From VFMC01 sp037130535 (GTDB taxonomy: Bacteria; Actinomycetota; Acidimicrobiia; Acidimicrobiales; Ilumatobacteraceae): DNA of 25,809 nt. Positions 13,481-22,169 of the stretch are shown in pieces. The DNA lies in NCBI GenBank assembly GCA_037130535.1, contig JBAXSU010000028.1:1-25809 (forward strand). Direction: 5' to 3'. A program made the position numbers and the translations under genes. Positions within the stretch are counted from its first letter, which is position 1. Each line of letters starts with the position of its first letter. The notes below the pieces were generated by a model that saw only the letters and a program-made list of their open reading frames with translations, was not told the DNA's origin and did no database searches.

Positions 13481-14980
13481 ATGCCTCTTGTCCTGCTGTC
13501 CGCCTTCGACAAGACAGGCATCGTGGAGCTGGCCGCTGGGCTGCACGCGGCCGGCTGGCGGCTGGTCAGCAGCGGTGGCACAGCGAAGGCAGTAGCCGCG
13601 GCAGGTCTGCCCGTCACCGATGTTGCCGACCTCACCGGGGTGCCCGCCATCCTCGACCACCGAGTCGTCACGCTGCACCCCACGGTGCACGGGGGCTTGC
13701 TGGCCGACCCCACGAACGAAGCGCACGTGGCCGACATGGCCGCCCACGGGATCGAGGCGATCGACCTCGTCGTGGTGAACCTGTACCCGTTCGCGTCCGA
13801 GCCGAGCATCGACCTCATCGACATCGGTGGGCCGGCGATGGTGCGCGCCGCGGCGAAGAACCATGCCCACGTGGCCGTGGTGGTGCGACCCGACGACTAT
13901 GCGCCCGTGCTCGCCGAAGTGCAGCAGTTCGGCGCGGTCGGCCCGGCCACGCGCCGGCGTCTGGCGCGCACGGCGTTCCGTGCGATCGCCGACTACGACG
14001 CACAGATCGCCAACTGGTTCGAGGCCGCCGATGCCGACTCGCCGCTACCCGAGAGCCTGCACCTGTCGCTCGTGCGGGCCCAGTCGCTGCGCTACGGCGA
14101 GAACCCGCACCAGCAGGGTGCGCGCTACCGCATCGACGGGGCGCGCAGTTGGTGGGACGATGCCGTGCAGCACAACGGCAAGGACCTGAGCTACCTGAAT
14201 CTGTACGACACCGAGGCGGCCTGGAAGTTGGTGCACCGCTTCGACGAGCCGGCGTGCGTGATCGTGAAGCACGCCAACCCGTGCGGTGTGGCTATCGCTG
14301 CCGATATCACCGCCGCCTATCTCGGCGCCCACGACTGCGATCCAGTCAGTGCGTTCGGGGGCATCGTCGCGCTCAACCGTCGTGTACCGGTGGCACTGGC
14401 CGAGGCACTCGCCCCGGTGTTCACCGAGGTGGTGGTGGCGCCGTCGTTCGAGCCGGGGGCACTCGAGGTGCTTGCGGCCAAACCCAACGTGCGCGTGTTG
14501 TCGGGTCCGCCTCCCTACGGGGCGACGCTCGACCTGCGCGGTATCGACGGTGGCCTGCTGGTGCAGCAGACCGACACGGTCGACCTCGACCGCGCGCACT
14601 GGCGGGTGGTCAGTCAGGCGCACCCCACCGAACGGCAGTGGCACGACCTCGCCGTGGCCTGGCAGGTGTGTGCCGCAGTCAGCAGCAACGCCATCGTGTA
14701 CGTGAGCGACGGTCGGGCCGTGGGCATCGGCGCCGGCCAGCAGAACCGGCTCGACAGCGCGCGTCTCGCCGCCGAGCGGGCCGGGCGCCGTGCTGCGGGT
14801 GGTGTATGCGCGAGTGATGCGTTCTTCCCGTTCCGCGACGGCCTCGACGTGGCCGCCGAGGCGGGTGTGCGGGCCGTCATCCAGCCGGGTGGCAGCGTGC
14901 GCGACGCCGAGGTGATCGAGGCGGCCGACGAGCACGGTATCGCCATGGTGTTCACCGGCGAGCGTCACTTCCGCCACTGA
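13481..14980 (+). CDS. purH: AICAR formyltransferase/IMP cyclohydrolase, K66 variant
   Basis: A 499-residue bifunctional enzyme for the last two steps of purine synthesis: formylation of AICAR and closure to IMP. The N-terminal MGS-like cyclohydrolase domain (about 1-190) has SDKTG-like SAFDKTG, SSGGTAKA, NLYPF with Tyr102, DIGG with Asp114 and AAAKNH with Lys126. The C-terminal transformylase domain has RYGENPHQQ and the catalytic KHANPCG (Lys263-His264). The usual GRVKTLHPKVHGG stretch reads HRVVTLHPTVHGG, so the position of human Lys66 is Val63, and a second Lys is Thr. Length is slightly short of the E. coli protein (529). Start chosen from the TACCCT box and the family N-terminus. Confidence 0.96.
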   Translation: MPLVLLSAFDKTGIVELAAGLHAAGWRLVSSGGTAKAVAAAGLPVTDVADLTGVPAILDHRVVTLHPTVHGGLLADPTNEAHVADMAAHGIEAIDLVVVNLYPFASEPSIDLIDIGGPAMVRAAAKNHAHVAVVVRPDDYAPVLAEVQQFGAVGPATRRRLARTAFRAIADYDAQIANWFEAADADSPLPESLHLSLVRAQSLRYGENPHQQGARYRIDGARSWWDDAVQHNGKDLSYLNLYDTEAAWKLVHRFDEPACVIVKHANPCGVAIAADITAAYLGAHDCDPVSAFGGIVALNRRVPVALAEALAPVFTEVVVAPSFEPGALEVLAAKPNVRVLSGPPPYGATLDLRGIDGGLLVQQTDTVDLDRAHWRVVSQAHPTERQWHDLAVAWQVCAAVSSNAIVYVSDGRAVGIGAGQQNRLDSARLAAERAGRRAAGGVCASDAFFPFRDGLDVAAEAGVRAVIQPGGSVRDAEVIEAADEHGIAMVFTGERHFRH

Positions 14981-15038
14981 ACTGTGCGCCGAACTGCTCG
15001 ATCTCGGGCAGGTTTCGCCGGGGGAGCGTGCGCCCTTC

Positions 15039-15044
15039 TAGGGT
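15039..15044 (+). promoter_or_regulatory. -10 box of the aldehyde dehydrogenase gene
   Basis: TAGGGT followed by 6 bases and the ATG at 15051, the same hexamer as at 10050 and 55-60. Confidence 0.5.
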
Positions 15045-15050
15045 CGGCGC

Positions 15051-16469
15051 ATGCACGCATACGACTCGATCTACATCAACGGCTCCTGGGTTGCCTCCGC
15101 AGGTTCGGGCACCCTCGAGGTGACCAACTCGGCCACCGAAGAGGTCATCGCCAGCATCCCGAACGGTGCCGCCGCCGATGTCGACGCGGCCGTCGCTGCG
15201 GCGAAGCAAGCGTTCCCGGCGTGGAGCGCGTTGAGTGCCGCCGAGCGTGCCGGCTACCTGATGAAGATCCACGCCGGCCTCGAGGCCCGCACCGACGAGC
15301 TGGCCGACACCATCGCCCGCGAGGTGGGCATGCCGGTGAAGCTCGCCAAGGCCATTCAGGCCGGCCTGCCCAAGGCCAACTTCCAGATTGCCGCCGGTCT
15401 GCTGTCGTCGTACGAGTTCGAGACCCAGGTGGGCAACTCGCTGGTGGTGCGCGAGGCCATCGGCGTGGTGGGCTGCATCACCCCGTGGAACTACCCGCTG
15501 CACCAGATCGCCCTGAAGGTGGCTCCCGCACTGGCGGCCGGGAACACCGTGGTGCTGAAGCCCAGCGAGGTGGCGCCGATCAACGCGTTCATCCTCGCCG
15601 AGGTGGTGCACGCGGCCGGGCTGCCGGCCGGTGTGTTCAACCTCGTCACCGGTGTGGGCCCCGTGGTGGGTGAGGCCATCGCCGCCCATGCCGACGTCGA
15701 CATGGTCAGCTTCACCGGCTCCACCCGGGCCGGCAAGCGCGTGGCCGAGGTGGCGGCACAGACCGTGAAGAAGGTGTCGCTCGAGCTCGGCGGCAAGAGC
15801 CCCAACGTCATCCTCGACGATGCCGACCTCACCAAGGCGGTGGCCGACGGGGTGGGCAAGTGCTTCCTCAACTCGGGCCAGACCTGCACCGCGCTCACCC
15901 GCATGATCGTGCCGCGCGACCGCCTCGCCGAGGTCGAGCAGATCGCGGCCGCCACTGCTGCTGCGTTCACGCCCGGCGACCCGTTCGGTGCTGGCACCCG
16001 CCTCGGGCCCCTCGTGTCGGCAGCCCAGCGCGACCGGGTGCGTGGGTTCATCCAGACGGGCATCGATGAAGGAGCAACCCTGGTGGCCGGCGGCACGGCA
16101 GCGCCCGAAGGGCTCGAGCAGGGCTACTTCGTGCAGCCCACCGTGTTCTCGAACGTCACCCCCGACATGACCATCGCCCGTGAGGAGATCTTCGGGCCGG
16201 TGCTGTCGATCATCCCCTACGACACCGAGGACGAAGCCATCCGCATCGCCAACGACACCATCTACGGTCTGGCCGGAGGGGTGTGGAGCGGCGACCCCGA
16301 GCGGGCCAAGCAGGTGGCCTGCCGAATCCGTGCGGGGCAGGTGGAGGTGAACGGTGGGGCCTTCAACGTGATGGCCCCGTTCGGCGGCTACAAGCAGAGC
16401 GGTCTCGGCCGCGAGGCGGGCACGTTCGGGCTCGAGGAGTTCCTCGAGGTGAAGTCGCTGCAGCTGTGA
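15051..16469 (+). CDS. NAD(P)-dependent aldehyde dehydrogenase
   Basis: A 472-residue member of the aldehyde dehydrogenase superfamily, oxidising an aldehyde to its acid. Key residues are Asn147 in PWNYP, Lys170 with Ser172 in LKPSE, FTGST (221-225), the general base Glu245 in ELGGKSPN and the nucleophile Cys279 in NSGQTC. EEIFGPVL and the C-terminal PFGGYKQSGLGRE are also normal. The Lys-Pro-Ser-Glu coenzyme loop is typical of class 1/2-like enzymes that use NAD, sometimes NADP. The substrate cannot be named. It has its own promoter box and is followed after 66 bases by an unrelated acyltransferase gene. Confidence 0.95.
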   Translation: MHAYDSIYINGSWVASAGSGTLEVTNSATEEVIASIPNGAAADVDAAVAAAKQAFPAWSALSAAERAGYLMKIHAGLEARTDELADTIAREVGMPVKLAKAIQAGLPKANFQIAAGLLSSYEFETQVGNSLVVREAIGVVGCITPWNYPLHQIALKVAPALAAGNTVVLKPSEVAPINAFILAEVVHAAGLPAGVFNLVTGVGPVVGEAIAAHADVDMVSFTGSTRAGKRVAEVAAQTVKKVSLELGGKSPNVILDDADLTKAVADGVGKCFLNSGQTCTALTRMIVPRDRLAEVEQIAAATAAAFTPGDPFGAGTRLGPLVSAAQRDRVRGFIQTGIDEGATLVAGGTAAPEGLEQGYFVQPTVFSNVTPDMTIAREEIFGPVLSIIPYDTEDEAIRIANDTIYGLAGGVWSGDPERAKQVACRIRAGQVEVNGGAFNVMAPFGGYKQSGLGREAGTFGLEEFLEVKSLQL

Positions 16470-16535
16470 CGGGCGACCCGGCCACTGGCGGCCGACGAGT
16501 CGCGACCCCCGGGTACTGACATACTGGTCAATCGA

Positions 16536-18587
16536 ATGTCCGATCGGTCGCCGTCTCATCCGTCGCGTCTGAACATCAGTCGCGTTCCCCATCTGCCCGG
16601 CCTCGACGGTATGCGGGCTCTGGCGGTCGTTGCGGTGATGGTGTACCACGCCAACAGCGGATGGCTGCACGGCGGATTCCTCGGCGTCGAGGTGTTCTTC
16701 GTCATCTCCGGATACCTCATCACACTGCTGCTCGTGGCCGAGCACGAACGCGACGACGGCATCGACCTGAAGGCGTTCTGGATCCGCCGGTTCCGCCGCC
16801 TGCTGCCGGCCCTGTACCTGATGCTGGTGCTGGTGATCGTGTACCTGGCGGTGTTCTTCCGCCAGGCCCAGGGTCGGGTCCGCGGCGATGTGATCGCCGG
16901 CCTCACCTACGTGAGCAACTGGTACCAGATCTGGGTGGGCGCTGGGTATACGGCCAGCGAGGCCTTCGCCCCGCTGCGCCACCTGTGGTCGCTCGCCGTG
17001 GAGGAGCAGTTCTACCTCATCTGGCCGTTGGTGATGGTGGCCATCTTGCGGCGCGGCCGGGCGCATCTGCCCCGTGTGGCGCTGTGGTTGTTCGGTATCG
17101 CCGTATTCATCAACCTGGTCGTCGCCGTCCTGTTCGTACCGGGCGATATCGACTCGGTGTGCACCCCCGACACGATGAACGGCTACTGGAGCATTGCCGG
17201 GCGTTGCATCAGCATCAACGACACCCTGTACCTCAGCACGATCACCCGCGCCGGTGGGTTGCTGCTGGGCGCTGCGCTGGCCATGGTGTGGCGGCCGGTG
17301 GCCGTGATGCGCGGGCGGATGCGCGACAAGGGTCGCCAACTCGACCTGCTCGCCCTCGGCGGGTTCGTGGTGCTGGTGATGCTGATGTGGTGGGTGCATC
17401 TCGCCGACCCGGCCGAGAACAGCCTCACCGGTTCGCAGTTCGACCCGTGGCTGTTCCGCGGTGGGCTCTTCCTCGCCGGTGTGGCCACGGTGATGATCAT
17501 CACTGCGGTCACCCACCGCGGGGCCATCACCGGCCGACTACTCGGCAACCCGGTGCTGTCGTGGGTGGGCACCCGCAGCTATGGCCTCTATCTCTTCCAC
17601 TGGCCGATCTACCAGATCATCCGCGAACAGGCTGGCGTGAAGATGAGCCTCGGCCAGTTCGTGCTGGCGATGATCATCACGGTGCCGATCACCGAACTCA
17701 GTTATCGCCTCGTCGAGATGCCCGTGCGCAAGGGTGCGCTCGGGCGGTGGATGCGCCGCGAGCACCGGCCGCGCAGTGCGGCGCAGGCCGAGGGCCGCAG
17801 GCGCTTGGTCGTGGTGGGTGCAGTAGTAGCGGTGCTCGTGGGTGCTGCGGGCGTGAGTGTGGCTCTGGCGCCGAACCAGTGTGTGGGCGAGGTCGAGTGC
17901 GCCAGCGAGGCCGGCCGCGAGGCAATCGCCGCGGCTGCCAGCACCACCTTGGTGCCGGTCGAGACCAGCGCGCCCGCCACCGTGGCCCCCAGCACGGTCG
18001 ACCCCGCCCTGGCCGGCGACACCACGGTGCCGGGTGCCACCACCGCGCCCACCCCGCCACCCACCGAACCACCCACCACGCCGCCGCCTCCACCGCCGCC
18101 GCCCACCGCCATCGGCGAGTCGGTCATGTTGGGTGCTGCGCCGCAACTGCAGGCCGGTGGTTTCGTGGTGAATGCGGCCGAGAGCCGTCAGGGCAATGCC
18201 ACGGCGCGGGTGGTGGGCCAACTGAAGGCCAGCGGGCAACTGGGCGAGATCGTCGTCGTCCAAGTCGGCACCAACGGCCAGGTCGACGACGCGGTGTACG
18301 ACGAGATCATGTCGTACCTCCCCGCAGCGGAGCATCCGAAGGTGATCTTCCTCACCGTGCACGCCAAGCGCAACTGGATCGAGGGCAACAACCAGCGCAT
18401 CTGGTCGCTGAAGGGCAGGTACCCGAACGTCGACGTGCTCGACTGGAACGGGCTGGTCTCGTCGGGCCAGATCCAGGGCATCTCGGGCGACGGCATCCAT
18501 CTCGGCACGCCCGGGGCCAAGCAGACGTATGCGAACTACATCTTCGGGATGATCGGGCGCAACGATCTCATTCAGCCGGTGGCCTGA
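16536..18587 (+). CDS. OafA-like membrane acyltransferase with SGNH domain
   Basis: A 683-residue two-part protein. The first about 400 residues are an acyltransferase-3 membrane domain (about ten helices) with PGLDGMRALAV, the catalytic-type His in YHANSGW, FFVISGYLIT and RHLWSLAVEEQFYLIWPL. After one more membrane segment comes a Thr/Pro/Ala-rich extracellular linker ending in a polyproline run, then an SGNH hydrolase-like domain: GES with Ser529, GTNG with Asn580, and D652-x-x-H655. Such proteins acetylate cell-surface glycans, with the outer domain completing transfer. The first SGNH block reads GES instead of GDS. The ATG at 16536 has CATACT 10 bases upstream. Its acceptor is unknown. 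Confidence 0.92.
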   Translation: MSDRSPSHPSRLNISRVPHLPGLDGMRALAVVAVMVYHANSGWLHGGFLGVEVFFVISGYLITLLLVAEHERDDGIDLKAFWIRRFRRLLPALYLMLVLVIVYLAVFFRQAQGRVRGDVIAGLTYVSNWYQIWVGAGYTASEAFAPLRHLWSLAVEEQFYLIWPLVMVAILRRGRAHLPRVALWLFGIAVFINLVVAVLFVPGDIDSVCTPDTMNGYWSIAGRCISINDTLYLSTITRAGGLLLGAALAMVWRPVAVMRGRMRDKGRQLDLLALGGFVVLVMLMWWVHLADPAENSLTGSQFDPWLFRGGLFLAGVATVMIITAVTHRGAITGRLLGNPVLSWVGTRSYGLYLFHWPIYQIIREQAGVKMSLGQFVLAMIITVPITELSYRLVEMPVRKGALGRWMRREHRPRSAAQAEGRRRLVVVGAVVAVLVGAAGVSVALAPNQCVGEVECASEAGREAIAAAASTTLVPVETSAPATVAPSTVDPALAGDTTVPGATTAPTPPPTEPPTTPPPPPPPPTAIGESVMLGAAPQLQAGGFVVNAAESRQGNATARVVGQLKASGQLGEIVVVQVGTNGQVDDAVYDEIMSYLPAAEHPKVIFLTVHAKRNWIEGNNQRIWSLKGRYPNVDVLDWNGLVSSGQIQGISGDGIHLGTPGAKQTYANYIFGMIGRNDLIQPVA

Positions 18588-18638
18588 CCGGCTGTCGCCG
18601 GTCGCTCCACTGGCTTCTCGCGCGGCGCTGCCAGGGCA

Positions 18639-18644
18639 TACGCT
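18639..18644 (+). promoter_or_regulatory. -10 box of mdh
   Basis: TACGCT followed by 7 bases and the ATG at 18652. The same hexamer and spacing precede the nucleoside phosphorylase gene at 20452-20457. Confidence 0.55.
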
Positions 18645-18651
18645 CGCGGCC

Positions 18652-19638
<987 letters not shown>

Positions 19639-19720
19639 CCCGAGTCGCACTCGCCCACCCGAGTCGCATCTGGCCACCCGAGTGGAATTGGGCACCCGGG
19701 TGTACCGAACACCCTCGGGT
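19639..19720. repeat. Left array of 17-19 bp repeats
   Basis: On the plus strand the 82 bases are four units and a tail: cccgagtcgcactcgcc, cacccgagtcgcatctggc, cacccgagtggaattggg, cacccgggtgtaccgaa, then caccctcgggt. The array begins at the base after the mdh stop. The last unit and tail can fold, CACCCGGGTGT against ACACCCTCGGGTG (19693-19721). The reverse complement of 20457-20557 repeats this order at about 90% identity (74 of 82 bases) with one extra unit. It fills the gap between convergent mdh and the phosphorylase gene, so it may at least terminate both. Confidence 0.85.
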
Positions 19721-19721
19721 G

Positions 19722-20444
19722 CTACAGATCGGCGACGGCCACCTCGCACGCCACGGTCATCATCCGGTCGACCCCGGCGCGGAGTTCCTCGTCGCTGATG
19801 CGCTCGGTCTCGGTCTCGCTGGCGATGAGATCGCTCACCGTCATCAGCGCTAGCGCCTCGAAGCCGTGGATGGCGGCGAGGGTGTACAGCACCGCGGCCT
19901 CCATCTCGACGGCCACGTGGCCGCGGTCGCGCCAGCGCTGCATGATGCCTTCGCGACGGTCGTAGAAGATCGCACTGGTGACGATGGGGCCCACGTGCAC
20001 GGTGGCTCCCTTGTCGCGGGCCAGTCGGGCCGACAGCTCGACCAGACGCCAGTCGGCGGTGGGAGCGTGGGCCTCGCCGTCGGTGAGGATGCCCACCATC
20101 GGGTCGTCCGCCGTAGCGCTCATGGCCACCACGGTGTCGCCCATCCGCAGCCCTGGCTTCAGCCCACCCGCAGTGCCCACTCGGATGATGCGCCGGGCCC
20201 CGAGGAACTGCGCCAGTTCGGTGTAGTAGATGGCGGCGCTGGCCCCGCCCATGCCGACGCTCTGCACGCTGATCGGCCGGCGCTGATAGGTACCGGTGAA
20301 GCCGAGCATGCCGCGCTCGTCGTTCACCAGGCGGGCACCGGGGTCGAAGTGGTGCTCGGCGATGTAGGCGGCTCGCTTCGGGTCGCCGGGTACCAGCACC
20401 GCAGGGGCGTAGTCGGAGGGTTCGGCGCGCAGGTGGATCGGCAT
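19722..20444 (-). CDS. deoD: Purine nucleoside phosphorylase, DeoD/NP-I type
   Basis: A 240-residue nucleoside phosphorylase of the NP-I (PNP_UDP_1) family, splitting purine nucleosides with phosphate in salvage. Motifs are PGDPKRA (19-25, phosphate loop), GMGGASAAIYYTEL (64-77), RVGTAGGL (88-95), VEMEAA (179-184, ribose contact at Met/Glu) and TVSDLI with Asp205, the purine-selecting acid of DeoD enzymes. Length is normal for the hexameric family. Uridine phosphorylase is less likely because of the Ser-Asp pair. The ATG at 20444 lies 7 bases after TACGCT. The gene sits alone between two facing repeat arrays. Confidence 0.9.
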   Translation of the reverse strand: MPIHLRAEPSDYAPAVLVPGDPKRAAYIAEHHFDPGARLVNDERGMLGFTGTYQRRPISVQSVGMGGASAAIYYTELAQFLGARRIIRVGTAGGLKPGLRMGDTVVAMSATADDPMVGILTDGEAHAPTADWRLVELSARLARDKGATVHVGPIVTSAIFYDRREGIMQRWRDRGHVAVEMEAAVLYTLAAIHGFEALALMTVSDLIASETETERISDEELRAGVDRMMTVACEVAVADL

Positions 20445-20451
20445 GCCGCCG

Positions 20452-20457
20452 AGCGTA
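20452..20457 (-). promoter_or_regulatory. -10 box of the nucleoside phosphorylase gene
   Basis: TACGCT on the minus strand, 7 bases before the ATG at 20444. Its first T is the last base of the right repeat array, so the -35 area of this promoter lies inside the repeats. Confidence 0.55.
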
Positions 20458-20557
20458 CCCGAGGGTCTTCTGTACACCCGGGTGCCCGCTTCCACTCGGG
20501 TGGCCAGGTGCGACTCGGGTGAACAGGTGTGACTCGGGTGGGCGGGGGTGACTCGGG
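20457..20557. repeat. Right array of 17-19 bp repeats
   Basis: Read on the minus strand: cccgagtcacccccgcc, cacccgagtcacacctgtt, cacccgagtcgcacctggc, cacccgagtggaagcggg, cacccgggtgtacagaa and gaccctcgggt. It starts at the base after the stop codon of the glycosylase gene and runs into the -10 box of the phosphorylase gene. It is the mirror of the array at 19639-19720 plus one unit (the second). It may carry promoter or operator sites for the phosphorylase, a terminator for the glycosylase gene, or both. Confidence 0.85.
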
Positions 20558-21394
20558 TTACTTGAGGAAGCGGGAGGTGGTGTTGTCGGCCAGCACCTTG
20601 CCGCCGGTCTGGCAGGTTGGGCAGTAGGCGACGGTGTAGTTGCTGTAGCTGACCGAGCGCACCGTGTCGGCACACACCGGGCACGGCTGGCCCACCCGGC
20701 CGTGCACTGCACCCGGCCGCTCGGCAGCCGAACTCATGTCGGTGCGGGCCCGTTCGTGCACCAGGGCATCGGCGACGCATTCGTGCACCGCGGCATGCAC
20801 CCGCTGGGCACCCTCGGCCCCGAGGCTGCCGGTCATGGCGAACGGCGACAGCCGGGCGCGGTGGCACACCTCGTTGGCCAGCATGCGCCCGAGCCCGGCG
20901 ATGCGGTGCTGGTCGCGCAGGAACCCGTGCACGCGCAGGTTGTGCTCGGCGAACGCGGCCGTGAGTTGCTCGACCGTCATCTCCAGCGCGTCGGGACCGA
21001 GTCGGTCGAGGGGCGGCTGCACCAACGGGTCGTCGGCCACGCACCAGATACCAGCTCGCCGCTCGCGGCCGGCCTCGGTGAGCAGCAGTGCCGGACCCTC
21101 GGTGAACACCAGCCGGGCCTGGCCGTTGCGCGGTTTGGCCGCCTGCTTGTGGTCGACGACCAGGCGGCCCGCCTGCATCAGATGCACCACGAACGTGAGC
21201 GTGGGGAAGCGCAGCAGCAGGTACTTGCCACGGCGATCGACGCGTTGCAGAGCGGTGCCGTACGCCCCGTCGGGAGGGGGCGAGACGGTCTTCAGGGCAG
21301 TGAAGGTGATGGGCGCGAACCGGTCGAGCACCTGGCCCGCGAACTGCTCGGTGAGCCGCTCGGCGTGGGCCTGCACCTCGGGTAGCTCGGGCAC
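20558..21394 (-). CDS. Fpg/Nei-family DNA glycosylase
   Basis: A 278-residue base-excision repair enzyme removing oxidised bases and cutting the abasic site. After removal of the initiator residue the N-terminus is PELPEV, giving the catalytic Pro and Glu; the beta-hairpin lysine is in RRGKYLLLRF. The H2TH DNA-binding motif is DQHRIAGLGRMLANEVCHRARLSP in split form, and a C-terminal zinc finger CPVC...CPTC follows. The GTG at 21394 is the only start giving PELPEV at the N-terminus. A tail of about 16 residues continues after the last zinc cysteine pair, longer than in E. coli Fpg. I cannot decide between Fpg (8-oxoG) and Nei (pyrimidine) specificity. Follows the SCP2 gene by 16 bases. Confidence 0.9.
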   Translation of the reverse strand: MPELPEVQAHAERLTEQFAGQVLDRFAPITFTALKTVSPPPDGAYGTALQRVDRRGKYLLLRFPTLTFVVHLMQAGRLVVDHKQAAKPRNGQARLVFTEGPALLLTEAGRERRAGIWCVADDPLVQPPLDRLGPDALEMTVEQLTAAFAEHNLRVHGFLRDQHRIAGLGRMLANEVCHRARLSPFAMTGSLGAEGAQRVHAAVHECVADALVHERARTDMSSAAERPGAVHGRVGQPCPVCADTVRSVSYSNYTVAYCPTCQTGGKVLADNTTSRFLK

Positions 21395-21410
21395 GGTCGG
21401 CTCGCGGCGA

Positions 21411-21803
21411 TCAGCGGTAGTCGGTGTCGGCGCGCACCGCAGTGAACACCGCGTCGAGCGCACCGAACAGCGGTTGGGCGGCGATGAGCTTCATCTGGTC
21501 GCCGCTGAGGCGGATGCGACCCGTGATGAAGGCCTGCTCGGCATCGACCGTGCCGGTGGCCACGCCGACGGCGGTGTCCCAATCCTGCTCCATCCGGACG
21601 TCTTCGGGGAACGCCGCGCCGGGGCCGAACACCACGGCACCGTCGGCGGCCTGCAGGTGGTACACCACCTCGCCCTCGGGGCCGTCGGTGACCACCTGGG
21701 TGACCCCGATGGGATGGGCCGCGACGACCGGGCCAAGCGCCGGTGTGGCCGCTGCGGTGGCGGTGAGGGCTTCGATCCATTCCAGGCTGAGATAGCGAAC
21801 CAT
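21411..21803 (-). CDS. SCP2 sterol-binding-domain protein
   Basis: A 130-residue single-domain protein resembling SCP2, a small hydrophobic-ligand carrier. The mid-part VVYHLQAADGAVVFGPG, then a Trp-Asp-Thr-Ala stretch and the C-terminal TGRIRLSGDQMKLIAAQPLF follow the usual SCP2 order of strands and helix. The ligand may be an acyl chain or lipid; nothing in the sequence decides it. The ATG at 21803 has CAGACT 8 bases upstream. It is the first gene of a likely two-gene unit with the DNA glycosylase, a pairing with no evident functional logic. It diverges from the phosphohistidine-domain gene with 21 bases between starts. Confidence 0.8.
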   Translation of the reverse strand: MVRYLSLEWIEALTATAAATPALGPVVAAHPIGVTQVVTDGPEGEVVYHLQAADGAVVFGPGAAFPEDVRMEQDWDTAVGVATGTVDAEQAFITGRIRLSGDQMKLIAAQPLFGALDAVFTAVRADTDYR

Positions 21804-21810
21804 TGCCGCC

Positions 21811-21817
21811 TAGTCTG
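21811..21817. promoter_or_regulatory. Overlapping divergent -10 boxes
   Basis: TAGTCT (21811-21816) lies 8 bases before the plus-strand ATG at 21825, and on the other strand CAGACT (21817-21812) lies 8 bases before the minus-strand ATG at 21803. Five base pairs serve both, so RNA polymerase can open only one promoter at a time. Confidence 0.45.
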
Positions 21818-21824
21818 CCTGATC

Positions 21825-22169
21825 ATGCAGACGATCGGCAGCGGAACCAAGGTGTTCGACGCGGCGCCCGTGCGGGGCCGCTTCCTGGCGATCGAGTCGC
21901 CCGACGATGTGCTGGCCCTGATGGACACTGGTGCCGAGGGTGTGGTGGCGCTGGTGCGCGATGCCGGGGCCACGTTCCTCGCCCCGATCTACCACGAGCT
22001 CACGGCCGTCATCTGCACCGGCGGCACGCCCCGCAGCCACATCGGCATCGTCAGCCGCGAGTTCCAGGTGCCCTGCGTGATGGGCACCTCGTTCCCGGGT
22101 GGCGAGCCTGCGGCAGGCATCGAGGTGGAACTCGACTGCAGCGGAGCCGAGGGGATCATCCGTGGCTGA
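21825..22169 (+). CDS. Stand-alone PEP-utiliser mobile (phosphohistidine) domain
   Basis: A 114-residue protein consisting only of the swivelling phosphohistidine domain of PEP synthase, pyruvate phosphate dikinase and similar kinases. The motif CTGGTPRSHIGIVSREF (64-80) holds the phosphorylated His72, followed by PCVMG (83-87). The usual ATP-grasp and PEP-binding domains are absent from the gene and from its neighbours. In known systems this domain carries phosphate between two active sites, so the protein probably works with partners, the overlapping next gene being the first candidate. The ATG at 21825 is 8 bases after TAGTCT. It is the first gene of a four-gene operon. Confidence 0.85.
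   Translation: MQTIGSGTKVFDAAPVRGRFLAIESPDDVLALMDTGAEGVVALVRDAGATFLAPIYHELTAVICTGGTPRSHIGIVSREFQVPCVMGTSFPGGEPAAGIEVELDCSGAEGIIRG

Noticed and set aside
14952..17516. An 854-codon open frame on the minus strand across the aldehyde dehydrogenase and acyltransferase genes
   Set aside because: It is the shadow of well-supported plus-strand genes; there is no recognisable domain or promoter box.
19639..20557. CRISPR-like short repeats
   Set aside because: The units are 17-19 bases, degenerate, directly adjacent without spacers, and occur on both sides of a gene in opposite orientation, so this is not a CRISPR array.
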